From an uncultured Alphaproteobacteria bacterium (lineage in GTDB: Bacteria; Pseudomonadota; Alphaproteobacteria; RF32; CAG-239), in NCBI GenBank assembly GCA_910585375.1, contig CAJUCZ010000001.1:62001-126000 (forward strand): 64,000 nt of DNA. Direction: 5' to 3'. The position numbers and the translations under genes were made by a program. Shown piece by piece: positions 8,283 through 16,568 of the stretch. The number at the start of each line of letters is the position of its first letter. The stretch's first letter is position 1. A model generated the notes under the pieces. It saw only the letters and a list, made by a program, of their open reading frames with translations, did no database searches and was not told where the DNA came from.

Positions 8283-9608
8283 TTATTGTTTTTTCAATAT
8301 TTTTTTTGCTTCTGCTTTACTCATTTTGCAATAATCCAACAGTGGAATACGTGCCGGACAGATATAGGCGCAGGAACCGCATTCAATGCAATCGCGGGCG
8401 TGGAGCCGCATAATTTGCGAGAAATCATTGTTTCGGGCATAGCGGGCGATTTCAAAAGGCATTAAACCCTGCGGACAGGCGTCAACGCATTTGCTGCAGC
8501 GGATACAGGCCGTTTCGGGTTCTTTTTCTGCCAGTTTGGCGGAGAGCAGGAGAATGCCGGATGTTAATTTGGTAACCGGCGCTTTTAAATTGGTGACAGA
8601 GGTACCCATAAACGGTCCGCCAAAAATGATTTCGTCTGTGTTTTCGGTTACACCACCGATTTTATTAAGCAAAAATTCAGCCGGCGTTCCTATGCGAACC
8701 CGAAAGTTGGCTGATTTTTCGGCAGCGTCTCCGCTGACGGTAATAATACGTTCAATCAGCGGTTTTTTCTTCATTACCGCTTCATAAACAGCAAATACGG
8801 TTCCAACGTTTTGGACGACACAGCCAACGTCTATCGGCAGTTTGGCAATCGGGACTTCCCGACCGGTAATGGCTGCAATCAAGTGCTTTTCGCCGCCTTG
8901 CGGATATTTGGTTTGGCAGACTCTGACGTTGACGCCTATATAACTTTTGGTCAGGCGTGTCATGATTTCTATGGCGCGCGGTTTGTTTTCGTCAATGGCA
9001 ATGACAGCCTTTTGAATGCCAAGCAATTTGTTGATGATTTTGGCTCCGATGATAATTTCTTCTGCTTTTTCCTGCATCAGGCGGTCATCCGCGCAGAGAA
9101 AAGGTTCGCATTCAATACCGTTAACAATCAGATATTCGGCTTTGCGGCCTTCCGGAACCGTGGTTTTTATCGGGGTCGGATACCCTGCTCCGCCCATGCC
9201 GACAATTCCGGCATTACGGATACGGCGCATGATTTCTTCCACACTGTCCGGGATTTCGGCGATAACGGTATCCGAGGTATCAATGCCGTCAGCAAAATCA
9301 TTGCCTTCGACTTTTATGGTAACGGTGGTTTCGTAATATCCGCTGCGGCCTTCTTCCCGGCTGATTTTGACGACTTCGCCGGAAACGGAAGAGTGAACCG
9401 GTGCGGATACGATGCCGTCAGCGGCGGCCAGCAGAGTGCCGGCTTTGACTTTGTCGCCCTGAGATATCACAATTTTGGCCGGGGCGCCGGCATGTTGTTT
9501 GACCGGAATGTAAACATATTCCGGAAGACCGGCATCGGTAATGGCAATATCGGATGCTAATTTGTATTTTGGGGGGTGAATCCCGCCTATCGGAAAGGTT
9601 TTAGTCAT
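8283..9608 (-). CDS. rnfC: Rnf complex NADH/FMN and iron-sulfur subunit RnfC
   Basis: Soluble subunit where NAD(H) is oxidised or reduced. The start at 9608 gives MTKTFPIGGIHPP, the family N-terminus; the longer frame from 9689 would run back into rnfB. The SLBB/NuoF-like core has GMGGAGYPTPIK. Two [4Fe-4S] motifs lie near the C-terminus: CIRCSKCVDACP (about 368-378) and CIECGSCAYICP (about 407-417). At 441 aa it is the short form and lacks the long alanine/lysine-rich tail of enterobacterial RnfC. Its start overlaps the rnfB stop by eight bases. Confidence 0.95.
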   Translation of the reverse strand: MTKTFPIGGIHPPKYKLASDIAITDAGLPEYVYIPVKQHAGAPAKIVISQGDKVKAGTLLAAADGIVSAPVHSSVSGEVVKISREEGRSGYYETTVTIKVEGNDFADGIDTSDTVIAEIPDSVEEIMRRIRNAGIVGMGGAGYPTPIKTTVPEGRKAEYLIVNGIECEPFLCADDRLMQEKAEEIIIGAKIINKLLGIQKAVIAIDENKPRAIEIMTRLTKSYIGVNVRVCQTKYPQGGEKHLIAAITGREVPIAKLPIDVGCVVQNVGTVFAVYEAVMKKKPLIERIITVSGDAAEKSANFRVRIGTPAEFLLNKIGGVTENTDEIIFGGPFMGTSVTNLKAPVTKLTSGILLLSAKLAEKEPETACIRCSKCVDACPQGLMPFEIARYARNNDFSQIMRLHARDCIECGSCAYICPARIPLLDYCKMSKAEAKKILKKQ

Positions 9609-10440
9609 GTAGTTTTTCTTTCGGATGAATGTGAACAATGGCTCCGGTCGGGCAGGTTTCGGCCAATTTTGTGCCGAATTCGGCAGCATTTACGTTTGTC
9701 GGAATATAAGACAGGTTATCTTCGATTTTTATCTCGGGGCAGATTTTGGCGCATTTCATGCAGGCGATGCAGGCTGCAGAACAGTTTTTGCGGGCGACGG
9801 CGCCTTTTTGGCGATTGCGGCAGGCAACATAGACTCTTTCGTTATTCGCACCTTTGGGACGGATTTCGAAAAGATTGCGCGGACAGATGTTGACGCAGGC
9901 GCCGCAAGATGTGCATTTGTTTTCGTCTACCTGCGGCAGACCGGTTTGGGGGTTCAGGCTTAAAGCGCCGAATTTGCAGACTTTTATGCAGTCTCCCAAG
10001 CGCAGGCAACCATCGGGACAGCCGCTTTGTCCGCTTGAAATCGTATTGGCAATGCGGCAGAATTTTATACCGTTGTAATCAATTTTGGCAGGAGCGTTCA
10101 GGCAACTTCCGTTGCAGCGCAGGACAGCAACGGTATCTTCTTTGATTGCAGCTTCCATGCCTAAATAGGCGGCGACTTTGTTCATGACTTTTTGACCGCC
10201 GACCGGACAGTATAATTTGGCAAAGCCCTGAGGCGTGCATTTGGTGCAGGCAACGGCAAAGTCATGACACCCTGCCCGTCCGCAGGCGCCACAGTTGGCT
10301 TGTGGGAGCATTGCTTCGACCTCTGCAATGCGCGGGTCTTCGTCAACTTTGAATTTTTGCGAGACAAAATACAGAATCAGGGCGGCGGTTAGTGCGATGG
10401 CCGTCAGAGTTAGAAAATCTGTTAATATAATGTTATCCAT
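9601..10440 (-). CDS. rnfB: Rnf complex ferredoxin-type subunit RnfB, long form
   Basis: Membrane-anchored electron entry subunit. An N-terminal helix (about 9-26) is followed by the Fe-S domain NCGACGRAGCHDFA (C50, C53, C58) and then several ferredoxin motifs: CTSCGACVNICP, a preceding CPDGC..GDCIKVC pair, and CIACMKCAKICP. The 279-aa length and multiple clusters resemble the long RnfB of Bacteroidota and Firmicutes more than the roughly 190-aa enterobacterial protein. It is the first structural gene of the complex here. Confidence 0.94.
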   Translation of the reverse strand: MDNIILTDFLTLTAIALTAALILYFVSQKFKVDEDPRIAEVEAMLPQANCGACGRAGCHDFAVACTKCTPQGFAKLYCPVGGQKVMNKVAAYLGMEAAIKEDTVAVLRCNGSCLNAPAKIDYNGIKFCRIANTISSGQSGCPDGCLRLGDCIKVCKFGALSLNPQTGLPQVDENKCTSCGACVNICPRNLFEIRPKGANNERVYVACRNRQKGAVARKNCSAACIACMKCAKICPEIKIEDNLSYIPTNVNAAEFGTKLAETCPTGAIVHIHPKEKLHD

Positions 10441-10476
10441 AATATTGTCTCAAAAAAGTTAAATAAAAAAACGGAG

Positions 10477-10890
10477 TTATTGTCTGGTTATTTTAAAAGT
10501 AAATTTTTTCTTAAAATAATTTCTTCCTAAGAATAAGAGAAAATAATAAGGAATCAAGACAATTATCGCAGTAATACCACTAAATATTTCATTTTGGCCG
10601 AAATATCGGCCGGAAAACAGGGTTAAAAGCATTAAAAACAGCGGAAGAGCGTAGCAAAGCAAGACAGAAATCCATCCCAACCGCGGATTGAGTGTGACGA
10701 TGACGGAATCACCGCTGTTGTATTCCGAGGAATCCGTTACGGCGACCGAGAAAGTTTGTTCTTTGTTTTCTTTCATGCCGCACAGTCCCGCTGCCGGACA
10801 AGCCCCGCAGGCGGCCTGCCGCGGAACGCAGACGGTCAATTCGCCGGCGGAAACTTTTGTGACTATGGCCTGATGTTCTATGGGTATCAT
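10477..10890 (-). CDS. rseC: RseC/MucC-family membrane protein
   Basis: A 137-aa protein of the family named for positive regulation of sigma-E and for SoxR reduction with Rnf. The N-terminal soluble part has the cysteine cluster CGACPAAGLCGMK (C28, C31, C37 region), and two adjacent membrane helices follow (about 87-104 and 108-125). Its position between apbE and rnfB, as a translationally coupled operon member, fits a role in Rnf assembly or Rnf-linked redox control rather than sigma-E. The start overlaps the apbE stop by four bases. Confidence 0.88.
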   Translation of the reverse strand: MIPIEHQAIVTKVSAGELTVCVPRQAACGACPAAGLCGMKENKEQTFSVAVTDSSEYNSGDSVIVTLNPRLGWISVLLCYALPLFLMLLTLFSGRYFGQNEIFSGITAIIVLIPYYFLLFLGRNYFKKKFTFKITRQ

Positions 10891-11900
10891 TGTTTTTTCA
10901 GAAGCTTTTTGGCACTTTGGGAGACAATCATCTCATAGTCGTTATTATCCGAGCGTACAAAGAAGACTGCCGGAATTTTATTGCGGTCGGCAAAGTTCAG
11001 ACCGTCTTTTTCGCCCATTACCATAATGGCGGTGGCAAGTCCGTCAGCCATCATGCAGCTTTTGTTGAATACCGTAACGGAAGCAAGTTTGTGTTCCACC
11101 GGATATCCTGTTTGAGGTATGATAGTATGGGAATAGCGTTTGTCGTTGTAATAAAAATAGTTGCGGTAATCTCCCGAAGTGGCGACGCTCATATTGTGCA
11201 TGGTGACGATTGCGGCGTTTTCTTCACTGTTTGGCATTTTGATTCCGACATTCCAGCCTTTGGTTTGTTCGGATTTTTCTCCGGAGGCGGTGACTTCACC
11301 GCCGATTTCGACGACAAAATCATTATAGCCCTCTTTTTTCAACAATGCCGCCACTTTATCAACAGCATAGCCTTTGGCGATGGCCGACAGGTTAATGTTA
11401 ATGTCGCTGATGTCTTTTTTCAGGCTTTTGTAATTGCTGTTGAAGCGGATTTTGTTGAAACCGGTCAGTTTGAGCGCTTCTTTGACGGACTCGTCTTTGG
11501 GAAATTCAATGGTTTTTTTTGTGCCGAAACCCCACAGGTCAACAAGTTTTCCGACCGTAGGGTCAAAATTTCCGCCGCTCATGACATATATATTATAGGA
11601 CTGCTGCAAGAGACTGCTCATTTCTTCTGACAGCTCAATACTCTGCTTTGCCGGTGTTTCATTGATGTTGTTGATTTCCGAGCCGGGTTCAAAGACCGAC
11701 ATTTGGCTGTTGACTTTTTCCAGTTCTTCCTGAATTTTGCGGTTAAGACCGGCGTTCTTATGCGGGGTTTTGATTTTGATACTGTAATAAGTATTGAAAG
11801 CTTTGCCCCGGATTTCCTGAAAACGGGTTTCTTTAAAGAATATCAGATAGGCCAGAACAATGACCGAACCGGACAGAAAGAAAAGTTTTAAGATACGCAT
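10887..11900 (-). CDS. apbE: FAD:protein FMN transferase ApbE
   Basis: Periplasmic Mg-dependent enzyme that attaches FMN from FAD to threonines in RnfG and RnfD. The 337-aa product begins with a single hydrophobic anchor (about 7-22). It then shows family signatures: the MSVFEPGSEINNIN region, GGNFDPTVGKLVDLWGFG, INLSAIAKGYAVDKVA, VVEIGGEVTASG, and TGYPVEHKLASVTV with the metal-binding region MMADGLATAIMVMG. As the first gene of the rnf operon it is directly linked to its two substrates. Confidence 0.95.
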   Translation of the reverse strand: MRILKLFFLSGSVIVLAYLIFFKETRFQEIRGKAFNTYYSIKIKTPHKNAGLNRKIQEELEKVNSQMSVFEPGSEINNINETPAKQSIELSEEMSSLLQQSYNIYVMSGGNFDPTVGKLVDLWGFGTKKTIEFPKDESVKEALKLTGFNKIRFNSNYKSLKKDISDININLSAIAKGYAVDKVAALLKKEGYNDFVVEIGGEVTASGEKSEQTKGWNVGIKMPNSEENAAIVTMHNMSVATSGDYRNYFYYNDKRYSHTIIPQTGYPVEHKLASVTVFNKSCMMADGLATAIMVMGEKDGLNFADRNKIPAVFFVRSDNNDYEMIVSQSAKKLLKKQ

Positions 11901-11950
11901 TATTTTTTAACACTCCCGCTTTATACCTTTATTTTTTGCAAAAAATGTTT

Positions 11951-11978
11951 ATCATATACAGGTAATAAAAATTGACAA
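11951..11978 (-). promoter_or_regulatory. likely sigma-70 promoter of the apbE-rnf operon
   Basis: On the minus strand TTGTCA is followed after 16 bases by TATGAT, about 50 bases before the apbE start. It lies in the 97-base divergent gap to the phosphatidyltransferase gene. Confidence 0.5.
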
Positions 11979-11997
11979 TATAGGAAGGCAGTATACT

Positions 11998-12708
11998 ATG
12001 TTTCAGAAAATAAAATCAACATTTAATCGTATTTATAACCATTCAGTCACAATTAAGGTTCGGCAGATTATGAAGACGGCGGGTACAGAGCTGGAAAATC
12101 TCCGGCTGATTGTGCGTTCTTTTTTGAATGATCTGGGGAAATCTCTGGCTCAAACGGGAATATCGGCAAATCTGATGACGCTTATCGGTTTTGTTATCGG
12201 TATTTTTACAATCAACTTTCTGGCGTTGGAAATGTATGCCACTGCAATTTTATGTATTATCCTGAATCGGATATGTGATGCGCTGGACGGGGCGATCGCC
12301 CGTAATTCTCAGGTGACGGATTTTGGCGTTTTTCTTGATGCTACGCTGGATTATATTTTTTATGCCGGCGTTATTTTCGGTTTTGCGCTGGCCAATCCGG
12401 CACAGAACGCCGTTGCCGCCGCTTTTCTGCTTTTAGCTTTTACGGCTTCGGCCTGCTCTATGCTGGCTTATGCCGTGGTGGCTTATAAGACAAAAAGCTC
12501 GCAGGAGATTAAGCTCGGAATGTCGCCTTTTTATTTGGGCGGGCTGGCTCAGGGGTTTGAAACGTTGATTGTTCTGCTGATTATGTGCGTTTTGCCTTAT
12601 TGGTTTATGCCGCTGGCGATTATTTTGGGGGTGTTGTGCTTTATCAAAGCCTTGAGTATTATGATTACGGCTTATTACAACTTTGTAATTTCGCGCCGCA
12701 AACAATAA
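11998..12708 (+). CDS. CDP-alcohol phosphatidyltransferase family membrane protein
   Basis: Transfers a phosphatidyl group from a CDP-activated lipid to an alcohol acceptor in phospholipid synthesis. The diagnostic motif D-x2-D-G-x2-A-R-x8-G-x3-D-x3-D is complete: D94, D97-G98, A101-R102, G110, D114 and D118. The 236-aa protein has an unusually long N-terminal soluble stretch (about 55 residues) before the six-helix core. The acceptor (glycerol phosphate, serine, inositol or other) cannot be read from the sequence. AGGAAG precedes the start. The next gene follows after 21 bases. Confidence 0.87.
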   Translation: MFQKIKSTFNRIYNHSVTIKVRQIMKTAGTELENLRLIVRSFLNDLGKSLAQTGISANLMTLIGFVIGIFTINFLALEMYATAILCIILNRICDALDGAIARNSQVTDFGVFLDATLDYIFYAGVIFGFALANPAQNAVAAAFLLLAFTASACSMLAYAVVAYKTKSSQEIKLGMSPFYLGGLAQGFETLIVLLIMCVLPYWFMPLAIILGVLCFIKALSIMITAYYNFVISRRKQ

Positions 12709-12729
12709 ACGGACTACAGGAAGTTTTGC

Positions 12730-14349
12730 ATGAATAAATTTTTGGTTTTTGTCTCAGCCGTTTTAAGCCTGATCGGGATTTGGACAAAGGAATGCCCCGC
12801 CCTGAGCGTTGAAGGTACGACAGACAAAGTGTCTGTCAAGGTTATGACAAGTTCTGACGAGATTAATGAAAAGCAGGCTCTTGATGTGCTTGTTAAGTTT
12901 TCCATGTTAAACGGCTGGCATATTTTTGCTCAAAATCCGGGGCATATCGGCCGTCCGACAGAGGTTAACTGGAAGCTGCCTGAGGGATACCGCCTTGAAA
13001 ATGTTCGTTGGAGCAAACCCAAAGATTTTAAAAAAGGCAAAATTATTCAGCATGGTTATGACACTATCGCTTATTATTCTGCGACGATTGTGCCGATTGA
13101 CCGGCCGGAACGGGTACAGAATTTGGAAGTCGAAATTAAATGGCTGGCCTGTTATGAGGAGTGTATTCCCGAAAAAATGGTGCGGACGCTCAGTCTTCCG
13201 ATAACCGATTTGAACGTATTGCCGGGGAACGAGTGGCGTAATGAGATGCAAACGGCACAGCGGAGTTTTAAGACCTCCGATTTTACCGTTGATGCACCGG
13301 CCTATAATCTTTTGCTGATTTTGATTATGGCTTTTGCCGGCGGGGTTATTCTTAACTTTATGCCCTGTATTTTTCCGATATTGACAATCAAGGCCATTTC
13401 TTTGGTACAGGGAAGCATCAAGCCCAAGCAAATGCGGCAGGAAGCGCTTTTATATACATTCGGCGTGGTATTGTCTTTTATGGTCACTGCCGGAATCCTG
13501 CTGTTTCTGCGCTGGCAGGGCGAACAGGTCGGCTGGGGATTTCAATTGCAGTCGCCGTTGTTTGTCGGAATTATGCTGGTTGTTTTTATCGTTGTGTTTT
13601 TGCTGCTGATGGACTGGATTCATCTGCCGAATTTGTTTGCTGACAAGCTTGGGCGGGTTACGGCTTCACAAAAGAAAATCAGCGCTTTTGCGACCGGTTT
13701 TTTTGCGGTGTTGATTGCCAGCCCCTGTACTGCTCCGTTTATGGGGATTGCCATCGGTTATACGCTGACGCAGCCGGCTTATGTTTATTTTCCGGTCTTT
13801 ATCGCGTTGGCGCTGGGATACGCCCTGCCCTTTGCCCTTGTCGGATTCTTTCCGAAGGCTGTTCATAAAATGTTGCCGCGTCCCGGAAAATGGATGGCGA
13901 TTTTGAAGAAAATTTTTGCCATTCCTGTTTTGCTGACCTGTTTGTGGTTGGTTTGGGTATTGCAAAGCCAGTTGGTTTTGCGCAGTGCGGTCAGCAGTGG
14001 TACTGCAAATCTGGAATGGGAGGCATATAATAAGGCTAAAGTTGAAAAACTGGTGTCTGACGGGCATGCCGTGTTTGTAGATTTTACCGCAAAATGGTGC
14101 ATTACCTGTCTGGCCAACGAATCTTTGGTTTTGAACAGCAAAGATTTTGAAAAGCTGGTGAAAGACAAGAACATTTTATTGTTTAAGGCGGACTGGACCA
14201 ATGATGATCCTGATATTACAGAGGCGCTGGCGGCTTTTGGGCGCAACAGTGTGCCGCTCTATGTCTATTACAGCGGGAAAGACAGCGGGTATGTGATTTT
14301 GCCGCAGCTCTTGACATATAAACAAGTGAAAAGCTATCTTGATAAATAA
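12730..14349 (+). CDS. thiol:disulfide interchange protein, DsbD/ScsB type
   Basis: Carries reducing power from cytoplasmic thioredoxin across the inner membrane to periplasmic thiol proteins. Order of parts in 539 aa: signal sequence; N-terminal periplasmic domain with the cysteine pair C141/C145 (ACYEECIPEK), as in ScsB-like proteins; an eight-helix core with the redox cysteines C213 (MPCIFP) and C333 (SPCTAP); and a C-terminal thioredoxin domain with WCITC (C457/C460). All six redox cysteines are present, so it should be active. It may be co-transcribed with the upstream phosphatidyltransferase. Confidence 0.9.
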   Translation: MNKFLVFVSAVLSLIGIWTKECPALSVEGTTDKVSVKVMTSSDEINEKQALDVLVKFSMLNGWHIFAQNPGHIGRPTEVNWKLPEGYRLENVRWSKPKDFKKGKIIQHGYDTIAYYSATIVPIDRPERVQNLEVEIKWLACYEECIPEKMVRTLSLPITDLNVLPGNEWRNEMQTAQRSFKTSDFTVDAPAYNLLLILIMAFAGGVILNFMPCIFPILTIKAISLVQGSIKPKQMRQEALLYTFGVVLSFMVTAGILLFLRWQGEQVGWGFQLQSPLFVGIMLVVFIVVFLLLMDWIHLPNLFADKLGRVTASQKKISAFATGFFAVLIASPCTAPFMGIAIGYTLTQPAYVYFPVFIALALGYALPFALVGFFPKAVHKMLPRPGKWMAILKKIFAIPVLLTCLWLVWVLQSQLVLRSAVSSGTANLEWEAYNKAKVEKLVSDGHAVFVDFTAKWCITCLANESLVLNSKDFEKLVKDKNILLFKADWTNDDPDITEALAAFGRNSVPLYVYYSGKDSGYVILPQLLTYKQVKSYLDK

Positions 14350-14350
14350 A

Positions 14351-14485
14351 CTTCCACTAGCTTAGGCAAGTGGTATTAACCATTCCGAACGTCGTTCGCC
14401 CGGCCCAAAGGCTATGCAAGCCTAACGGCTGGGCTGGAATGTCTACATCTACCTGCTAACGCAGGTAGTGTTACGTTCGAACCTT
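14351..14485. other. hairpin-dense intergenic element (possible structured RNA or palindromic repeat)
   Basis: No gene lies here. Stems read directly: CCACT (14354)/AGTGG (14369); outer CATTCC (14381-14386)/GGAATG (14436-14441) enclosing GAAC/GTTC (14387-14397), GCCC/GGGC (14403-14406 with 14431-14434) and AGGCT/AGCCT (14409-14423); then CTACCTGC/GCAGGTAG (14449-14468) with a TAAC loop. The nested arrangement amounts to a multibranched fold. The stretch from about 14381 looks more GC-rich than nearby intergenic DNA and runs straight into a terminator. Confidence 0.5.
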
Positions 14486-14511
14486 AAAAAAGGAGCCTCA
14501 GGCTCCTTTTC
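14486..14511. terminator. bidirectional intrinsic terminator
   Basis: Stem AGGAGCC (14491-14497)/GGCTCCT (14501-14507) flanked by A and T runs. It lies between the converging reductase gene and the hypothetical gene at 14512-15228, and also ends the hairpin-dense element. Confidence 0.85.
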
Positions 14512-15228
14512 TTATTGTCCGATTTTGATCCGGATTTTGTTTTTGTAAAACTTAATCAGCGAACCACCCATCAGGCAGGCTTTCTGGTTATTGCCCATCG
14601 GTTGAACATAAGTCAGGGTGCCGAGGTTTTTGACCAGTTTGCTTTCAAAAATGTTGAAATACGCCACGGTTGTGTATTTGCGGCCGCGGGTCAGTATCTC
14701 CCAGCCGACGAAGATGTCGTTGGGGGCGATGTTGGTTCCCATAATGCGGGCACAAATTAAATACGGGGTTTCTCCCAGCTCTTTTTTGATGTATTCTCGC
14801 ATTTTTTCACGATCAAGCGTCCAGCGGGGAATTAGTTTGGCATAACCGTTGAAGTCTTTGATGAGCTTGTATTCTTCCCCCTCAACGTCTACGACCATAT
14901 CCAGATCTTCTTTAGGGTATTCTCCGAAAACATCCAGCGGGACAATGTGATAGACAGCGTTGCCCTTTTCTGACAGTTGCGGCAGAGCCACAAAATGGTA
15001 GAACTGACGCAGTTTGTTTTTGGGATTAAAGCATTGGCCGATCCAGAGCAGATAATCTGTACCCTTTTGGAATTTGAAGTAAGTCAGATTGTAATCTTTT
15101 TTACAGTTCAGTCGGCGCAATAGCGGTTTTTCAACGGCTTTATAGCTGCTTTTTTCCAGATGAAGACTGACTTCCCGTTCGCTTAAATTTATTATTTCCA
15201 TAATTTTAAAAATTATAAAGTTAGACAT
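14512..15228 (-). CDS. hypothetical soluble protein
   Basis: Up to 238 aa. An internal Met at codon 10 (MEIINLSE) may be the true start because the first nine residues are encoded by very AT-rich DNA without a ribosome site. No signal peptide or membrane helix is visible. Basic and aromatic residues are frequent, with a patterned middle (FYHFVALPQLSEKGNAVYH, VDVEGEEYKLIKDF) that suggests a beta-rich fold. I recognise no family. It is a single gene converging on the reductase. Confidence 0.6.
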   Translation of the reverse strand: MSNFIIFKIMEIINLSEREVSLHLEKSSYKAVEKPLLRRLNCKKDYNLTYFKFQKGTDYLLWIGQCFNPKNKLRQFYHFVALPQLSEKGNAVYHIVPLDVFGEYPKEDLDMVVDVEGEEYKLIKDFNGYAKLIPRWTLDREKMREYIKKELGETPYLICARIMGTNIAPNDIFVGWEILTRGRKYTTVAYFNIFESKLVKNLGTLTYVQPMGNNQKACLMGGSLIKFYKNKIRIKIGQ

Positions 15229-15307
15229 AATTATTTTTAATTTGACGTAATTTAGCAGGATTGTGATTGCAAGTCAACATAAAAACTTTGTTTTTTTATA
15301 AAATATA

Positions 15308-15335
15308 TTGACAAAATTTGTGTAATTGGTATAAT
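15308..15335 (+). promoter_or_regulatory. consensus sigma-70 promoter, copy 1
   Basis: TTGACA (15308-15313), a 16-base spacer, then TATAAT (15330-15335). The flanking TATAAAATATA before the -35 and GTTAAAA after the -10 recur in copy 2 at 15883. Confidence 0.85.
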
Positions 15336-15365
15336 AAACTTGTTAAAAATCTATTATTAAAATTT

Positions 15366-15785
15366 ATGCATATGATGAAAAAAATGATTATTATTTGGGT
15401 AGCGGTGGCTGCTATGGTTTCGGATTATGTTTATGCTCATAGTTCGCATGTTCAAACTCAGCAAGAGAATGTTCAAGCGGTTGCAACCGTAGAAAAGGTT
15501 TCTGTAAATGAGGAAATTGCGACTATAAAAGAGGTGATTGAAAGTCAGAATATGGAGATTTCTCGCTTGGAAGAAGAGCTTGCCAATCTGACTTATGAAA
15601 GTGCCGAATTGAAAAATCAGGAAAATTCTGAAACAAAGGCTGAAAATATATTGGGGCTGAGTACGGCGGATCAGGTGATAATTATCATGATAACGGTGTT
15701 GATGCTTGGAATGGTTGTTTATGCTTTTATGAATCCTCCGGTTAGAAAGCATTTTGATAGTGGCCATCCGTGGAACTGGTTATGA
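15366..15785 (+). CDS. exported or membrane coiled-coil protein, tandem unit copy 1
   Basis: About 139 aa from the ATG at 15366; an upstream in-frame start would overlap the promoter and cannot be used. An N-terminal hydrophobic signal or anchor (IIIWVAVAAMVSDYVYA) precedes NVQAVATVEKVSVNEEIATIK and a heptad region (SRLEEELANLTYESAELKNQ). A strong membrane helix follows (about 105-125), then a short tail ending GHPWNWL. No ribosome site is seen in the roughly 24-base leader. It is related to the next gene in its EKVS..EI core, its promoter and its terminator. Function unknown. Confidence 0.7.
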   Translation: MHMMKKMIIIWVAVAAMVSDYVYAHSSHVQTQQENVQAVATVEKVSVNEEIATIKEVIESQNMEISRLEEELANLTYESAELKNQENSETKAENILGLSTADQVIIIMITVLMLGMVVYAFMNPPVRKHFDSGHPWNWL

Positions 15786-15821
15786 CAAATATTTCAGAAA
15801 TATTCTGAAGTTGATGAAGTA

Positions 15822-15865
15822 AAAACACTCCGAAGTTTGTTGTTGCAAGCTTCGGAGTGTTTTTA
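15822..15865 (+). terminator. intrinsic terminator, copy 1
   Basis: An 11-bp stem ACACTCCGAAG (15825-15835)/CTTCGGAGTGT (15850-15860) with a 14-base loop and a T run. It is nearly identical to the terminator at 16523. Confidence 0.9.
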
Positions 15866-15882
15866 TTTGTTTATAAAATATA

Positions 15883-15910
15883 TTGACAAAAATTTTATAA
15901 CAAGTATAAT
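15883..15910 (+). promoter_or_regulatory. consensus sigma-70 promoter, copy 2
   Basis: TTGACA (15883-15888), a 16-base spacer, then TATAAT (15905-15910), inside the same flanking sequence as copy 1 (TATAAAATATATTGACA upstream, GTTAAAA and TATTATTAAAA downstream). Confidence 0.85.
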
Positions 15911-15948
15911 GAAGTCGTTAAAAGTATTATTATTAAAAATAATTTGAT

Positions 15949-16506
15949 ATGGAGAACTTTATTATTATTTTGACTGTGTTTTTTGTTTTAGGAATTATTT
16001 CTTTCAGTGCGTATCGTCTTAAAGTGCTCAGACAGAGTTGTTCTGTTGATGTTCAAGGTTCTGATACAGAGCGGATTGTGTCTGCTTATCGGATGAATGA
16101 AAATTATGCCCGCGGACGTTCTCGTCTTTTTCTTTTCAGCATATTCGCTGTGGCCGCAGTTTCTTTGATTGGCTTTGGTTTTGCCCGTTATCAGCATAAT
16201 CAAATTGCTCCAAGCAATGTTCAGGAGATTGTTGTTTCGGAGAAGGTTTCTTCCGATAAGGAAATTGAGGCCTTAAAAAAAGAGATGGCTACGTTAAGAG
16301 AATTGGTTCCTGCGGATAAAGAAATCAAGGCCTTAAAAAAAGAGAATGCTGAGTTAAAAAAAGAGATGGCCGAATTGAAAAGTCAGGTACATTCAAAATC
16401 TTTTTTTTCAGAATTTGAGATGCGTGATATAATGATGTGTTTTGCGTTTGGTGCTCTTGTTATTGTAGCTTGGATGGCAGTATACGCTCAAGTAAAAAAC
16501 TCATAG
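15949..16506 (+). CDS. membrane coiled-coil protein, tandem unit copy 2
   Basis: A 185-aa protein. Helices lie at about 4-22, 61-80 and 157-178. Between the last two is a charged heptad region containing an internal repeat, DKEIEALKKEMATL and DKEIKALKKENAELKKEMAEL. The segment NVQEIVVSEKVSSDKEI matches NVQAVATVEKVSVNEEI of the preceding gene, so the two are paralogues, with copy 2 carrying an extra N-terminal helix. No ribosome site is visible upstream. Function unknown; the layout suggests a membrane-tethered oligomer. Confidence 0.75.
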   Translation: MENFIIILTVFFVLGIISFSAYRLKVLRQSCSVDVQGSDTERIVSAYRMNENYARGRSRLFLFSIFAVAAVSLIGFGFARYQHNQIAPSNVQEIVVSEKVSSDKEIEALKKEMATLRELVPADKEIKALKKENAELKKEMAELKSQVHSKSFFSEFEMRDIMMCFAFGALVIVAWMAVYAQVKNS

Positions 16507-16522
16507 GTATCTGAATGTAATT

Positions 16523-16568
16523 AAAAAACACTCCGAAGTTTGTTGTTGTAAGCTCCGGAGTGTTTTTA
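16523..16568. terminator. intrinsic terminator, copy 2
   Basis: The same hairpin as at 15822 with one mismatch in the right arm (CTCCGGAGTGT). A runs before and T runs after let it also stop the minus-strand AsmA-like gene that converges here. Confidence 0.85.

Noticed and set aside
8811..9560. A 249-codon plus-strand frame across rnfC
   Set aside because: It is antisense to a clearly conserved RnfC and its translation is rich in Phe and Asn repeats typical of shadow frames.
10890..11630. A 246-codon plus-strand frame across apbE
   Set aside because: Opposite strand of a well-supported ApbE gene; no ribosome site and no family features.
12730..14349. Naming the reductase dsbD outright
   Set aside because: The N-terminal cysteine pair and domain look closer to ScsB-type proteins, so only the combined family is claimed.
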